Below are positions 32,673 through 41,564 of a stretch of DNA of 63,023 nt, piece after piece; within the stretch, counting starts at the first letter, position 1; the number at the start of each line of letters is the position of its first letter. This stretch comes from Alistipes sp. CHKCI003. GTDB lineage: Bacteria > Bacteroidota > Bacteroidia > Bacteroidales > Rikenellaceae. The stretch is taken from assembly GCF_900021155.1 (NCBI RefSeq), contig NZ_FCNT01000054.1, positions 1 through 63,023 of the forward strand, written 5' to 3'. The notes beneath the pieces were generated by a model that did not search any database, was not told the DNA's origin, and worked only from the letters and a program-made list of their open reading frames with translations. A program made the translations under genes and the position numbers.

Positions 32673-33647
32673 TTACTGTTTTGAGGGTTCGGATTCCCGT
32701 TCCAGCCGAGAACGGGCTATGGCGACGTATTCCGGATTCGGCTCGATGCCGATGTAGTGGCGTCCCAGCCTGCGGGCGACGAGGGCCGTCGTTCCGCTTC
32801 CCAGAAACGGATCGAGAACTACGCCGCCCGGCGAACACCCCGCCTCGATGGGTGTCTCGATCAATTTCTGCGGATAGGGGGCGTAGTGCTTCTCGTGGCT
32901 GATTTCGGTCGTAATCCGCCAAACCGTCCGTTTGTTCCTGCCTTGAAGGTCATTTCTGGATTTCGAACCTGTCGGTTGTTCCGGCTGTCTGGATATTCTG
33001 TTCGTCTCATTCCCGGCATAAGGTTCGAACTGTTGCCGGAAGTCGTATTTCGGGGATTTGGCGAAGAAAAACACCTTCTCGAAATCCACCGTAAAACGGT
33101 CTTTGACAGGGGTAGGCACAGCCGAGGGCTTGTACCATATTATCTCGTTGCGCAGTATCCACCCCCGCAGGATCATCATCTCGGCGAACAGCCCCGGAAT
33201 ATTGCACAGCGATTTGTGCGGAACCCGGTGCATCGACAGATCGACGCGCAGTGTTTTCAGACAATGGGCGTTTTTACCCGGCGGCCAATCGTCTGGGCGG
33301 TTGTATTTATTGAGTTTGCTGTACGAATCGCCGAGGTTCACCCAAAGCGTTCCCGTGTTTTTCAATACGCGGCGGCACTCGTCGAAGATGCCCACGAGAT
33401 GCTCCAAGAACATCTCGCGGGAGGGTTCTTGCCCCAACTGCCCCAGCCATCCGCCGCAACTGCGGCAGATGGCGTAATCGTCGAAATCGTGTTCACAATC
33501 CTGCTGCCCGCCGAACAGTATCGGAGAGAGTCCGTAATCCCTGAGCTGCCAGTACGGGGGCGAGGTTACGATACAGTCGATGGAGTTGTCGGGCAGCCGG
33601 CCGAGGCCGGAGGCCGCATCCGTATTAAAAATTACATCCGTTCGCAT
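32673..33647 (-). CDS. site-specific DNA methyltransferase (N4/N6 amino type)
   Basis: A 324-residue amino-methyltransferase. Catalytic motif IV TSPPYW is near residue 28 and SAM motif I DPFLGSGTT near 285, so the order is IV before I (beta class). TSPPYW favours N4-cytosine, but N6-adenine cannot be excluded. A Cys/His insert (CEHDF and ICRSCGGW) soon after motif IV looks like a small zinc-binding loop. No cognate endonuclease is adjacent; an orphan methylase that protects the element against host restriction is a reasonable inference. Co-transcribed with the radical SAM gene. Confidence 0.85.
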   Translation of the reverse strand: MRTDVIFNTDAASGLGRLPDNSIDCIVTSPPYWQLRDYGLSPILFGGQQDCEHDFDDYAICRSCGGWLGQLGQEPSREMFLEHLVGIFDECRRVLKNTGTLWVNLGDSYSKLNKYNRPDDWPPGKNAHCLKTLRVDLSMHRVPHKSLCNIPGLFAEMMILRGWILRNEIIWYKPSAVPTPVKDRFTVDFEKVFFFAKSPKYDFRQQFEPYAGNETNRISRQPEQPTGSKSRNDLQGRNKRTVWRITTEISHEKHYAPYPQKLIETPIEAGCSPGGVVLDPFLGSGTTALVARRLGRHYIGIEPNPEYVAIARSRLERESEPSKQ

Positions 33648-33659
33648 TGCATTCGCTCT

Positions 33660-33842
33660 TTAATGTCCAGTTCCCGTATTGCTGTCCGGCACTTCGTCCC
33701 AAGGGTTGTCCTCCGGAATCTCGATGTCCGTCTGTGGGCGTTTCAGGGTTTCCGTTGTTTCTTCCTCATACAGTTTGGCGCACGAGGTAAAGGCCATAGC
33801 CGCTGTCAGCAGCATCGTGGCCGCGATCGCTCTTTTTCTCAT
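33660..33842 (-). CDS. small putative lipoprotein
   Basis: A 60-residue protein with an N-terminal signal ending FTSC (lipobox, Cys near 21), followed by about 40 acidic, proline-containing, probably disordered residues. Its start lies 2 bp after the stop of the fimbrial OmpA-like gene, so it is tightly linked to the fimbrial set. The function is unknown. Confidence 0.6.
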   Translation of the reverse strand: MRKRAIAATMLLTAAMAFTSCAKLYEEETTETLKRPQTDIEIPEDNPWDEVPDSNTGTGH

Positions 33843-33844
33843 CG

Positions 33845-35497
33845 TCAGTCATCGGTTAAAAGGTTGGATATTTCCGGGTCAAGCCTGCCCCGGTATTCGA
33901 ATGTCTCTTTCAGCTCGCACGCCCGCTCGAACCATTTGCGCCCTTCCTCCCTGCGGCCCAGCCGCGAGCAGGCGATGGCTTTCAGGTAGCACGCCTCGGC
34001 CGATTCGGGCAGCGCGGAGAGCACTTCGTAAGCGCGGTCGTCATGGCCGAGCGAGAGCAGCGCGATAGCCGTATTTCGGTCATGGTAAGGAGCCAATATC
34101 GTGAGGGCTTCGTCGTAGCGCCTTTCGTCGAGCAGCTTCACGCCCCGCGCGTAGAGCGTATCGAGTACGGTCGTATGGATCGTATCCTTCACCATGCCCA
34201 CGCGCCGCAGGTCGTATTTGAAATCGACCGAGCGCAGCAGCGGATAGAGCCGCTCCCGGATATATTTATACTCCTGCGGATACCTGCCTCGCAGGGTCGC
34301 TTCGCGCCGGTCGGGATTCTTCTCCGCACCGAGCAGCGCAAGGATCGCCTCGCGGTGCGGCAGACTGTCCGAGGCGGCGATCAAGCGCCCCAGCTCCGTC
34401 CAGTTCTCGCCTACGGAGCGCACGGCGATCAGCGTATCGACCTGCCGCCCGAAACGCTCGCCCAGACGCCGTTTGAGCGACAGGGCACGCTCGCGCGCCA
34501 GACGCTCGTTGAGCGCGAGCGCTCCTTCCGGTGATGCCGAAGCGGTCAGCACGATGCTGTCCACATAAAACTCCCGCTGGTTTATCAGTCCGTCCATCAG
34601 GGATTCGATGCGGGCGAGCTGGACGGCGTTGGTTTCCAGCGTGTCGATAATGTCCGATTTGCCGACTTTGAAGGCAAGGTAGTTGCGGTCTTTGACCACG
34701 GCATACTTCTCGATCACTTTGATCAGGTAGCGCTTCGTGGTGTCCGCGAAGGTCAGCATCGAGGATATGTTGTATTCCAGCGTATCGAGCGGCGGCATAT
34801 CGTAACGGCTGCCGTCCAGCCCTACGACCGCTCCCTCAAGTGTGACGTGCATCGTCTTGCCTTCGCCTTTGGTCGGTACTTCCTGCGTGTAGTAATAGCT
34901 GATCTTCTCACGGCCTTCGACGATGGAATCCAGCCGCACGCCCTCCGGATAGGGGTGCTTGACGAAGCGCTCGAAAGCACGCTGTTCGGCAGCCGCATCG
35001 GGCTTGAAGATCCGCACGTATTGGTCGAACTGCCAATAGTTGCGATCCTGCACGCGGCTGAACAGCCCGCCCCGGATACTGATCTGCTGAAGTGGCACGA
35101 GACTGTCCGTCTTATGGAGCATGGGTGTTACGGCCACGCTCCGGCAGTTGCCCTGCAACTGGCGCGGCAGCTCGATCACGAAGTCGATGCGGACCTTGCC
35201 CATACGCTCGGCGACGGTGCGCGATTTGGCCACCACGACCACCTCGTCGAGTTCGAACGACATGACGCGCTCGCCGTTTTCGAGCGTAGTCGTAGGCAGG
35301 AAATAGATGGGTCTCAGGCTGTCGCGGTGCTTGTATTCGACATATTGCGGTGCGGACTCCTTTTTCGGCTCCTGCTTTTGTTCTTTGGGCGCATAGTTCG
35401 CCCGTGCGCCCAAGCCCCGGCGCTGAAGCCTGCCCGTAACGGTACAACCGCCCAGCAGCAGGCACACGACGAGGCTGTGCAATAACATCTTCTTCAT
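33845..35497 (-). CDS. fimbrial-cluster lipoprotein, OmpA-like with TPR (DUF3868-like)
   Basis: A 550-residue lipoprotein: signal LLHSLVVCLLLGGC (lipobox Cys near 18). The middle region is beta-rich. An OmpA-like segment follows around residues 310-370 (IVLTASASPEG, LARERALSLKRRLGERFG), then a helical, TPR-like C-terminus (SLGHDDRAYEVLSALPES). Such proteins accompany DUF3575 and fimbrillins in Bacteroidales type V fimbrial loci and probably help export or anchor the fibre at the cell wall and outer membrane. The DUF3868 assignment is by architecture and context, so moderate. Confidence 0.65.
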   Translation of the reverse strand: MKKMLLHSLVVCLLLGGCTVTGRLQRRGLGARANYAPKEQKQEPKKESAPQYVEYKHRDSLRPIYFLPTTTLENGERVMSFELDEVVVVAKSRTVAERMGKVRIDFVIELPRQLQGNCRSVAVTPMLHKTDSLVPLQQISIRGGLFSRVQDRNYWQFDQYVRIFKPDAAAEQRAFERFVKHPYPEGVRLDSIVEGREKISYYYTQEVPTKGEGKTMHVTLEGAVVGLDGSRYDMPPLDTLEYNISSMLTFADTTKRYLIKVIEKYAVVKDRNYLAFKVGKSDIIDTLETNAVQLARIESLMDGLINQREFYVDSIVLTASASPEGALALNERLARERALSLKRRLGERFGRQVDTLIAVRSVGENWTELGRLIAASDSLPHREAILALLGAEKNPDRREATLRGRYPQEYKYIRERLYPLLRSVDFKYDLRRVGMVKDTIHTTVLDTLYARGVKLLDERRYDEALTILAPYHDRNTAIALLSLGHDDRAYEVLSALPESAEACYLKAIACSRLGRREEGRKWFERACELKETFEYRGRLDPEISNLLTDD

Positions 35498-35543
35498 TGT
35501 TTTATAACTTTTTTCTTATCATAAGCCGAGAAGACGGGCCCGA

Positions 35544-37379
35544 CTACCTCCATGTAATCGACGCTTGTGCTTGTTGACTTTGCCCGTAGATGTCCGTAAT
35601 CGTAAAGACGAATTCCGTTCGCTCGGCATAGGAAGAGTTGGCGGTAAAAATATGTTGTCCGGCTTCGAGGGTTACAGGGCTGTCGGGGCGTAACATGGAA
35701 CCGCCATACGAAACCCTGCAATTCGTCGAGGTCGTCGTATAACTTACGGTATAGTCGCCCGCGTATTCGGTCGAACGGATGATCAGCGTCATCGGACTGT
35801 CCGAATAGAGAGCCGCCGAGGACATAGTTTGTACCATTGCGGAGAATTTCGGATAACGGGACGTTACCGTGCATTGCCGCTGTACGCTATGGCCGCTGCC
35901 GTCGCTTACCCGCACCGTAACCGTCAGGTCGCCGGTGACACGGGTGTCGAGCAAGAAACTGTGGGTTCCATTGCCTAACATGGCTTCGTTGCCGCCGAGC
36001 CCTGTCCCTGCGGGAAATACGAAAACGGCCTGCGGATCGGAACAAGTGAAGGTAGAGATTGCGGCGTCATCGCTTCCACTGATTTCCAACGTAAAAGTGG
36101 CGGGATTGCCGACGACGATTGCCGAAGGCGGTGTCAGCGTAACATCGAGAGAGGGTTTTTCGACCGCCTCTGTCGTCAGCGTACGGCGAATTTCATAGTC
36201 ATAGGCATCCCGCAGGACGAATGTCAGTACGGCTTCGCCTGCAACTGTCGGGCAGTATCCGATCCGTGCTGTTTTAATTCCGGCTCCGCCGGGTAATGCG
36301 ACGGGAATTCCGGTCGTCATGGCTGCACCGTCGAATGTTATCGTACCTTCGCCCTTCTCCTGTTCGACGGTCAGCGTGTAGCGACCGTCGGGATCGGTGC
36401 TCTCGACCCTCATCTCGGTAAAAATATCGTCGCCCACGCAGCACGTCCGAGGTAGTTCCGTGAAGGTCGCTCCGAGCGTCGAAAGACGCATATCCGTCGC
36501 ATTGGCCCCCGAAATCATCACATCGAGGTTATAATGACAGTTACGCAGGATGTCGAAAGAGGTCGTGACGTTGCTGCCGGGATAGATGTAATAATCGACC
36601 TTACGGCCTGATGCCTCGCCTTCAAGATGGATACAGGTGGCGTATTGCGGGGCGTTTTCGCGGCTGCGCTGCCGCGGGTCGGTGATACCCGGCACTTCGC
36701 CCTGAGCGTTTTCGGGAAGGTAAAGAACAACGGAGTAGCTGCGTCCGGAAAGGACGCTCTTCGGAAAGGATGTCACTTCGCTGTCCGTTGTGGGTTTGCT
36801 TCCAGCGAAGAACGGCACGCAGGACGGTACGCCCGTTACCTGACAGGATCGGAGTTCGAAATCCGTAAAGGCGCCGGCCGTCGTGATGTTCAGAGTCAGT
36901 TTTGCCACACATCGCCGGAGGAGTATCGTTACATCGGTAGCCCCCGATACGGTGAAAGACTGCCGGCCGCTCATCGCAAACCTTTCATCGGTATCTCCCG
37001 ATACATCGAGAACGTACATCGCTTCCTGCAATCGCAGGAGCGTCATCGGCCCCATATCTTCCCTCGTATTGGCGATGGCATACGCTTCGTAACGGCCGTG
37101 GGCTATCGTTATCGTCCGCGAAGCGTTCCCCGCGGTCAGATAGTGATGTTCCAGCGAACCCGTCTGCACGTTATGCAGGTAAAGGTTCACGTCTGCAATG
37201 GCATTTTCATCCTCCGAACTTCGTGTCGAAAATCCGTTGTCCGCAGCCGTAAAAGATATTTCCACCTGCGAAGCGACAGCTTCGGGGGACTGCGGCCCAT
37301 CGGGCGGATAGCTGCCGCTATCCTTCGTGCAGGATGCGAACAGAAGCGGCAATAATCCTAAAAACAAGAGCTTTTTCAT
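35544..37379 (-). CDS. DUF4906-type fimbrial lipoprotein, putative tip subunit
   Basis: A protein of 611 residues from the ATG at 37379. The signal peptide ends LLFASC (lipobox Cys near 17). Downstream, GFSTRSSED holds a Thr-Arg dipeptide before the first fimbrillin-like strand, DVNLYLHN. The N-terminal half resembles the second DUF4906 protein of this cluster (shared blocks such as EDMGPM and AKLTLNI). The C-terminal half has Ig/PKD-like beta repeats (TVRVSDGSGH, FTITDIYGQ), which suits a surface-exposed adhesin. It probably caps or decorates the fibre. Confidence 0.75.
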   Translation of the reverse strand: MKKLLFLGLLPLLFASCTKDSGSYPPDGPQSPEAVASQVEISFTAADNGFSTRSSEDENAIADVNLYLHNVQTGSLEHHYLTAGNASRTITIAHGRYEAYAIANTREDMGPMTLLRLQEAMYVLDVSGDTDERFAMSGRQSFTVSGATDVTILLRRCVAKLTLNITTAGAFTDFELRSCQVTGVPSCVPFFAGSKPTTDSEVTSFPKSVLSGRSYSVVLYLPENAQGEVPGITDPRQRSRENAPQYATCIHLEGEASGRKVDYYIYPGSNVTTSFDILRNCHYNLDVMISGANATDMRLSTLGATFTELPRTCCVGDDIFTEMRVESTDPDGRYTLTVEQEKGEGTITFDGAAMTTGIPVALPGGAGIKTARIGYCPTVAGEAVLTFVLRDAYDYEIRRTLTTEAVEKPSLDVTLTPPSAIVVGNPATFTLEISGSDDAAISTFTCSDPQAVFVFPAGTGLGGNEAMLGNGTHSFLLDTRVTGDLTVTVRVSDGSGHSVQRQCTVTSRYPKFSAMVQTMSSAALYSDSPMTLIIRSTEYAGDYTVSYTTTSTNCRVSYGGSMLRPDSPVTLEAGQHIFTANSSYAERTEFVFTITDIYGQSQQAQASITWR

Positions 37380-37390
37380 ATCTCGGTATT

Positions 37391-37927
37391 CTAAAACATA
37401 TAAGAGAAAGAGGCTTCCAGCTTCGCCGGAGCCAGTGCGATACGGCGGTAATGCCGCAGAAAGACATCTTCGCCGGGCGGCGGCGCGGGATTCCAGCGCG
37501 TATCGTTCATGTAATACAGGCCGATGCCGCCTTCGAGCGAGAAATTCCACCGCCTATGCAGCATCCACGAGTAGCCCGCGCTGGCACCTACGCCGACAGT
37601 CCAGCCGTTGTAGCGTTTGTTCCGGTTCCCGACGCGATACTGTGCGAGGGCGGAGTGCACGCCCCAAAAGAAGCCGACGTGCGGCTCGAAGCGCCAGCGG
37701 CGCACACCCACGACGGCTCCCAGCACTTTGGTTCGCAGACTTTCGGTCGAGATCGGGTTCCAGTATGCCGACGCTTCGACAGACCATTTTTCCGATACGG
37801 CCACATCTACGCCGGCATGGACGGTTCCCGTTGCCAGTCCCAGCGCATTGACGCGCACGGCCGTATATTGAGCCGAAGCCGCGTTCGCCGCGAGGACGAA
37901 CAGCAGCAGTACAAATAATCTTTTCAT
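37391..37927 (-). CDS. DUF3575 outer-membrane beta-barrel protein
   Basis: A protein of 178 residues from the ATG at 37927. The cleavable signal peptide ends AANAASAQ. Alternating amphipathic strands (VGVRRWRFEPHVGFFWG, YNGWTVGVGASAGYSW) and a terminal aromatic residue (SYMF) indicate an outer-membrane barrel of the DUF3575 family. The family is a usual member of Bacteroidales fimbrial operons. It may help assemble or export the fibre. It is 11 bp upstream of a DUF4906 gene. Confidence 0.8.
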   Translation of the reverse strand: MKRLFVLLLFVLAANAASAQYTAVRVNALGLATGTVHAGVDVAVSEKWSVEASAYWNPISTESLRTKVLGAVVGVRRWRFEPHVGFFWGVHSALAQYRVGNRNKRYNGWTVGVGASAGYSWMLHRRWNFSLEGGIGLYYMNDTRWNPAPPPGEDVFLRHYRRIALAPAKLEASFSYMF

Positions 37928-37998
37928 TGCGTTTTTATTTTGTTGGAATGAGTAACCGCCGCATCCGGCAAAAGGTATCGGCGGAGCGTTGAGAGAGG

Positions 37999-39789
37999 TT
38001 AATAGGTCTGAAATTCGGGAACGACATTGCAGTTTTCCCATGCGGTAAAGGAATACTCCGGCTTCCGCGACAGCTCCTTGCGGGGATAGTGGCCGATGAA
38101 GTTGCTCCACCAGACGGCGACCGTTTTCCCTCCGATCCCCTTGAACGTGCAGCGGCTTCCTATCGGAACTACGAACGCCTGTTTTTCCTGATCGATCCGG
38201 TACGCGCCGTCGCAACTTATCTCGACCAGATCGACATGGGTATAGATATAGACGGCTTCCTGCACGAAGTCCACGTAGAGCGTATCCCGAAAAATTTTCA
38301 TGGGATGGCGGTAAGGGTTTTCCGCTGAGACGAACTGCGTGAGGCCGCGATCCGCATACCAACCTCCGACTTTCGATCCGTCCACCGGTTTGAGAGGCAC
38401 GAGCGGCCCGTCGTCCAACGACAATATCATCATGCGATTGTCTTCGGACGTATAGGAGGAACTCCATTTTACGACCGTCATATTCTCTTTGTCGACGCTT
38501 CCCCGACCGCGGTGGGTAGTCCCACGCTTCCAGTAGGTATATATCGTCAGGAGATTATAAAAGTCGTGCGTAAACGTTTTCGTATAGCTGTACCCGTCCG
38601 TGTTGCTTACAGCCACCTCATAGACGAGGCAATGATTGTCGGCGGTATAGCAATCGCCGGGGAAGTAGTCCACGGAGAAATTGTAAACGCCCGAAGGGTC
38701 GTCGAGCGGGAAGGTGACGGACGAGGTGAGCGGCTGCCCGTTGAAGAAGAAGGCCCCGTTCTTTCCTGCGACGAAGCGAACCGTCGCCGAAAGGTCGCCG
38801 GCCTTTTGCGGATCGTCCACGGTGATCGTAAGCTGCCGGCCGGGGTCGTACAGACAATAGCCCTCGAACCGATAGCCCTCGTAAGGGAAGTTGTCCGAAA
38901 TCCCGACCTCGAACGCATCTACACGGGTATCGACCGCGTTTTCGTCCTTGATGACGATATTGAGCGTATATACCGTATTGCGGCGCACGTCGAAGTTGGT
39001 CGTATTGTTCTCTCCCAGATATACGTCGTACGTCAGCAGTTTGCCTTCACGCTGCGCTTTGATCCGCAGGAAAGTCGCTCCTTCGGGTGCGTTGCCGGCA
39101 CATTTCTGCTCCTGAGAGGTTATTCCCGGCACTTCGCCCCGACAGTTCTCCGCCAAGAAGAACGTGCGCGATGCCTTGCGGTTCTCATACGATGCGATCG
39201 CCGAAAGCTCGGAAGAGGTGAGCTCACGGGCCTGCTGATCCTCCGCAAACAGCGTGGTGACACTTGCCATATCCACCACCTGCACGGATTGGAGCTTCAG
39301 GTCGTAGTCCACCCCGTAGAAGGAGATGTTGCAGACGATTTTGGCCACGTTGCGCCGGACGGTGACCGTAGCCTCCGGCGTCCCTTTCCCGACCGTACAT
39401 TCCGCATATCCGGACATGGGCAGCGACGTGTAACTTCGGGGTACGCGGAACTCATAGTCCGACAACGCCTCCCGGCTCATCGGGCCCATGTCTTCGTGCA
39501 GATTGGCTACGGCATACACATCGTACCGGCCGGCGGGAATGGAACGCTCCAATACGCCGCCCTGCACGTAAAAGTGCTGCGACGGGCGTATGCCCTGCGG
39601 ATCGAAGAGGAAAACGTTCATGTCCTTGACGGCCCGTTCGTCCGCGGCCCGGGTAACCGCCTGCGTTTCTTCCGGACACACCCGCAGCGTAAAGCGGGTC
39701 ACAGACTCCGCAGCCGGAACAATGTCTTCTTTGGAACAACCGACCGCCAAAGCGAGCAGCGGCATAATTAAAATCAGTAGGTTTCTCAT
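37999..39789 (-). CDS. DUF4906-type fimbrial lipoprotein, putative accessory/tip subunit
   Basis: A 596-residue lipoprotein, signal LLILIMPLLALAVGC (lipobox Cys near 18). AVTRAADERAVKDMNVFLFD holds a Thr-Arg-Ala site ahead of the first strand, as in fimbrillins processed after Arg. Conserved blocks YDVYAVANLHEDMGPM and NVAKIVCNI match its paralogue at 35544. The C-terminal half is beta-rich with many Tyr/Trp. It probably forms part of the fimbrial tip or shaft; which of the two DUF4906 proteins is distal is unknown. Confidence 0.75.
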   Translation of the reverse strand: MRNLLILIMPLLALAVGCSKEDIVPAAESVTRFTLRVCPEETQAVTRAADERAVKDMNVFLFDPQGIRPSQHFYVQGGVLERSIPAGRYDVYAVANLHEDMGPMSREALSDYEFRVPRSYTSLPMSGYAECTVGKGTPEATVTVRRNVAKIVCNISFYGVDYDLKLQSVQVVDMASVTTLFAEDQQARELTSSELSAIASYENRKASRTFFLAENCRGEVPGITSQEQKCAGNAPEGATFLRIKAQREGKLLTYDVYLGENNTTNFDVRRNTVYTLNIVIKDENAVDTRVDAFEVGISDNFPYEGYRFEGYCLYDPGRQLTITVDDPQKAGDLSATVRFVAGKNGAFFFNGQPLTSSVTFPLDDPSGVYNFSVDYFPGDCYTADNHCLVYEVAVSNTDGYSYTKTFTHDFYNLLTIYTYWKRGTTHRGRGSVDKENMTVVKWSSSYTSEDNRMMILSLDDGPLVPLKPVDGSKVGGWYADRGLTQFVSAENPYRHPMKIFRDTLYVDFVQEAVYIYTHVDLVEISCDGAYRIDQEKQAFVVPIGSRCTFKGIGGKTVAVWWSNFIGHYPRKELSRKPEYSFTAWENCNVVPEFQTY

Positions 39790-39851
39790 AATGAAAAATG
39801 GAAAAAGGGGAAAGACAGGGACAATTGCACCCTGTCCCTTCCCTTCTGATG

Positions 39852-40919
39852 CTACATACCGATATTAACATCCTGATTGAACGGCCCTTCCCAGTCTGCG
39901 GGGGTGATCGTCACGGCCACGTCGGCTCCCGTCAGGCCGCTGATGTTCACCGTTACGCGGCGGTAGGTATTGCGGTTGATAGCCTTACCCGAATCCCCGG
40001 CAAGTTCGATCTCGTAACTTACGGGCATCTGATCGTCCGTCGTTCCGAAATCCCCGTCATGATCGTAAATGCCTTCGAGGGTCAGCAGTACGCTCTCGGC
40101 AGCCATGTTGTCCTCATTGCCGTAGATATAGAACAAATTGGCATATTTCCCGCTCTGCTCTTTCGCTGCCTGCGTATGGCTGAAAGTCTGTGCTGCGAAC
40201 AGAGGCATGGTTCCCCCGGAATGTTCGCGGTTCTGGGTTCCTCCGGAATGCGACGTGCCGACGTCGAAATAGGAGACCGAGGATGCCGCACGGGAAACGG
40301 TCGCCGAAGCGATCCGCACGCGACCCGGATAAGTCGCGGCGAACTTACTGTCGGTCGTGGCCTGTACGGCTACTTTCGACACGAGCCTTTCGAGCGCGAT
40401 CTGCACGGTGGTCGTCTGCCCGGCCGCAGCGATGGCCTTCGTGGCCGAGCCGGTCATAGTGAACCCTGCGGAGCGTTTGGCCTTCGTCGTCACCTCGTCG
40501 AACGTACCGTTATAGTCCGCGATCTCGCTCTCGGCCTGGCTTCGCAGGTCGTCCAGTGTGCCGATCCCGGAAAGGGCGCTGCCGTTGGCGATGGCATAGA
40601 AACTGTACGTTTGCCCCGGTGCGGCGTCCGGTACGGGAATGGTCGCCGTCTGTCCCGAAATCTCCGCAGCGGTGAAGTTGCGTTGCAGTACGGCGTCCCC
40701 GTTGCCGTCGAATACGAACAGCGTGAGCGTGCCTATCTTCTTCTCCCAGCTCTCGGCCGCGGCCGTCTGGTCGAAGAAGGCGCGGGTTTCGGGCGTCTTG
40801 TCCGTCAGGGTGATTTTCACTACGCTGCCCGTCGCCGAGTCTGCGATCTCGTCGGTGTGCTTGTTGCAGGAGGCCAGCATGGCCAGGGCAGCCGTGGCTG
40901 CCAAAATCATCTTTTTCAT
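39852..40919 (-). CDS. fimbrillin family protein (FimA/Mfa1-like), putative major subunit
   Basis: A protein of 355 residues from the ATG at 40919. The lipoprotein signal ends MLASC (Cys18). TPETRAFFDQT places Arg46-Ala47 where Porphyromonas FimA is known to be cleaved (mature Ala47), exposing the groove for strand exchange. It continues with the fimbrillin pattern TLTLFVFDGNG and TYSFYAIANG. The C-terminus VTITPADWEGPFNQDV is typical of fimbrillins. First gene of the fimbrial block, directly downstream of traO (59-bp gap), so it reads from the transfer operon unless an internal promoter exists. Confidence 0.82.
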   Translation of the reverse strand: MKKMILAATAALAMLASCNKHTDEIADSATGSVVKITLTDKTPETRAFFDQTAAAESWEKKIGTLTLFVFDGNGDAVLQRNFTAAEISGQTATIPVPDAAPGQTYSFYAIANGSALSGIGTLDDLRSQAESEIADYNGTFDEVTTKAKRSAGFTMTGSATKAIAAAGQTTTVQIALERLVSKVAVQATTDSKFAATYPGRVRIASATVSRAASSVSYFDVGTSHSGGTQNREHSGGTMPLFAAQTFSHTQAAKEQSGKYANLFYIYGNEDNMAAESVLLTLEGIYDHDGDFGTTDDQMPVSYEIELAGDSGKAINRNTYRRVTVNISGLTGADVAVTITPADWEGPFNQDVNIGM

Positions 40920-40978
40920 AGATTTAATTGATTTTATGCCGTTTCGTGCGGCGGTTAATAAAAAGTGGTGGATGAATG

Positions 40979-41563
40979 TCAGTCGATGATGAATTTTACG
41001 CCTATTCCGAACTGCGTGTGGAAATGTCCTGTCGTCGTGCCCCAAAGCACACGCTCGCGGCCCGATATGCAGAGCACGATGCGGTCGGAGATATAGGCTT
41101 CGGCCTCCAGCGTCACCGCGCCTCCGTAGAGGAATCCCTCGCGGCTTCGGATCGTGGACCCGTCGTACAGCATTTTATCTCCCCAGTTCACCGTCTCGTA
41201 CCCCAACAGGGCCGATCCGCCGATGTAGAGGAAGAAGGTCTTGGAGCCGTCCGCGAGAAACTTATAGTAGTAGCCCCCTTCGCCCGTGAACTGCGCCACG
41301 GGGATACTCCCTGCTTTGTAGGGGTAATTGCGGCAGAGGTACTCCGCCCCGAAGACCCATTTGTTCGCACGGCCCGCATAACGGCTCATGGCCGCTCCGA
41401 AATAGTATCCCGTGGTGCTGCGCCCGGAGGCGGAGTACCAGCCGTCCGCCATGCCCGCGCGTACCTCCAGCCCCCGCATTCCGGGCAGGGTACGCTGGGC
41501 ATGGGCCTCCGGAGCCAAAGCCAGACCGAGGGCCAGCGATAGCAGCAATGCCAACCGTTTCAT
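40979..41563 (-). CDS. traO: conjugative transposon protein TraO
   Basis: A 194-residue outer-membrane-type protein with a signal peptide ending PEAHAQ and alternating beta strands (GYYFGAAMSRYAG, EGGYYYKFL), ending in VKFIID. It matches the TraO family of Bacteroidales CTns in size, position and motifs (RGLEVRAGM). It probably forms part of the outer-membrane portion of the mating channel. It starts 1 bp after traN. Confidence 0.87.
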   Translation of the reverse strand: MKRLALLLSLALGLALAPEAHAQRTLPGMRGLEVRAGMADGWYSASGRSTTGYYFGAAMSRYAGRANKWVFGAEYLCRNYPYKAGSIPVAQFTGEGGYYYKFLADGSKTFFLYIGGSALLGYETVNWGDKMLYDGSTIRSREGFLYGGAVTLEAEAYISDRIVLCISGRERVLWGTTTGHFHTQFGIGVKFIID

Positions 41564-41564
41564 G

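Noticed and set aside
735..33647. Mrr nuclease and the tra-operon methyltransferase as one restriction-modification system
   Set aside because: They are 31 kb apart, on different units (chromosome versus element), and Mrr enzymes act without a partner methylase.
35494..35874. Minus-strand 126-residue frame at the end of the first DUF4906 gene
   Set aside because: Overlaps the adhesin in another frame and has no start context or recognisable features.
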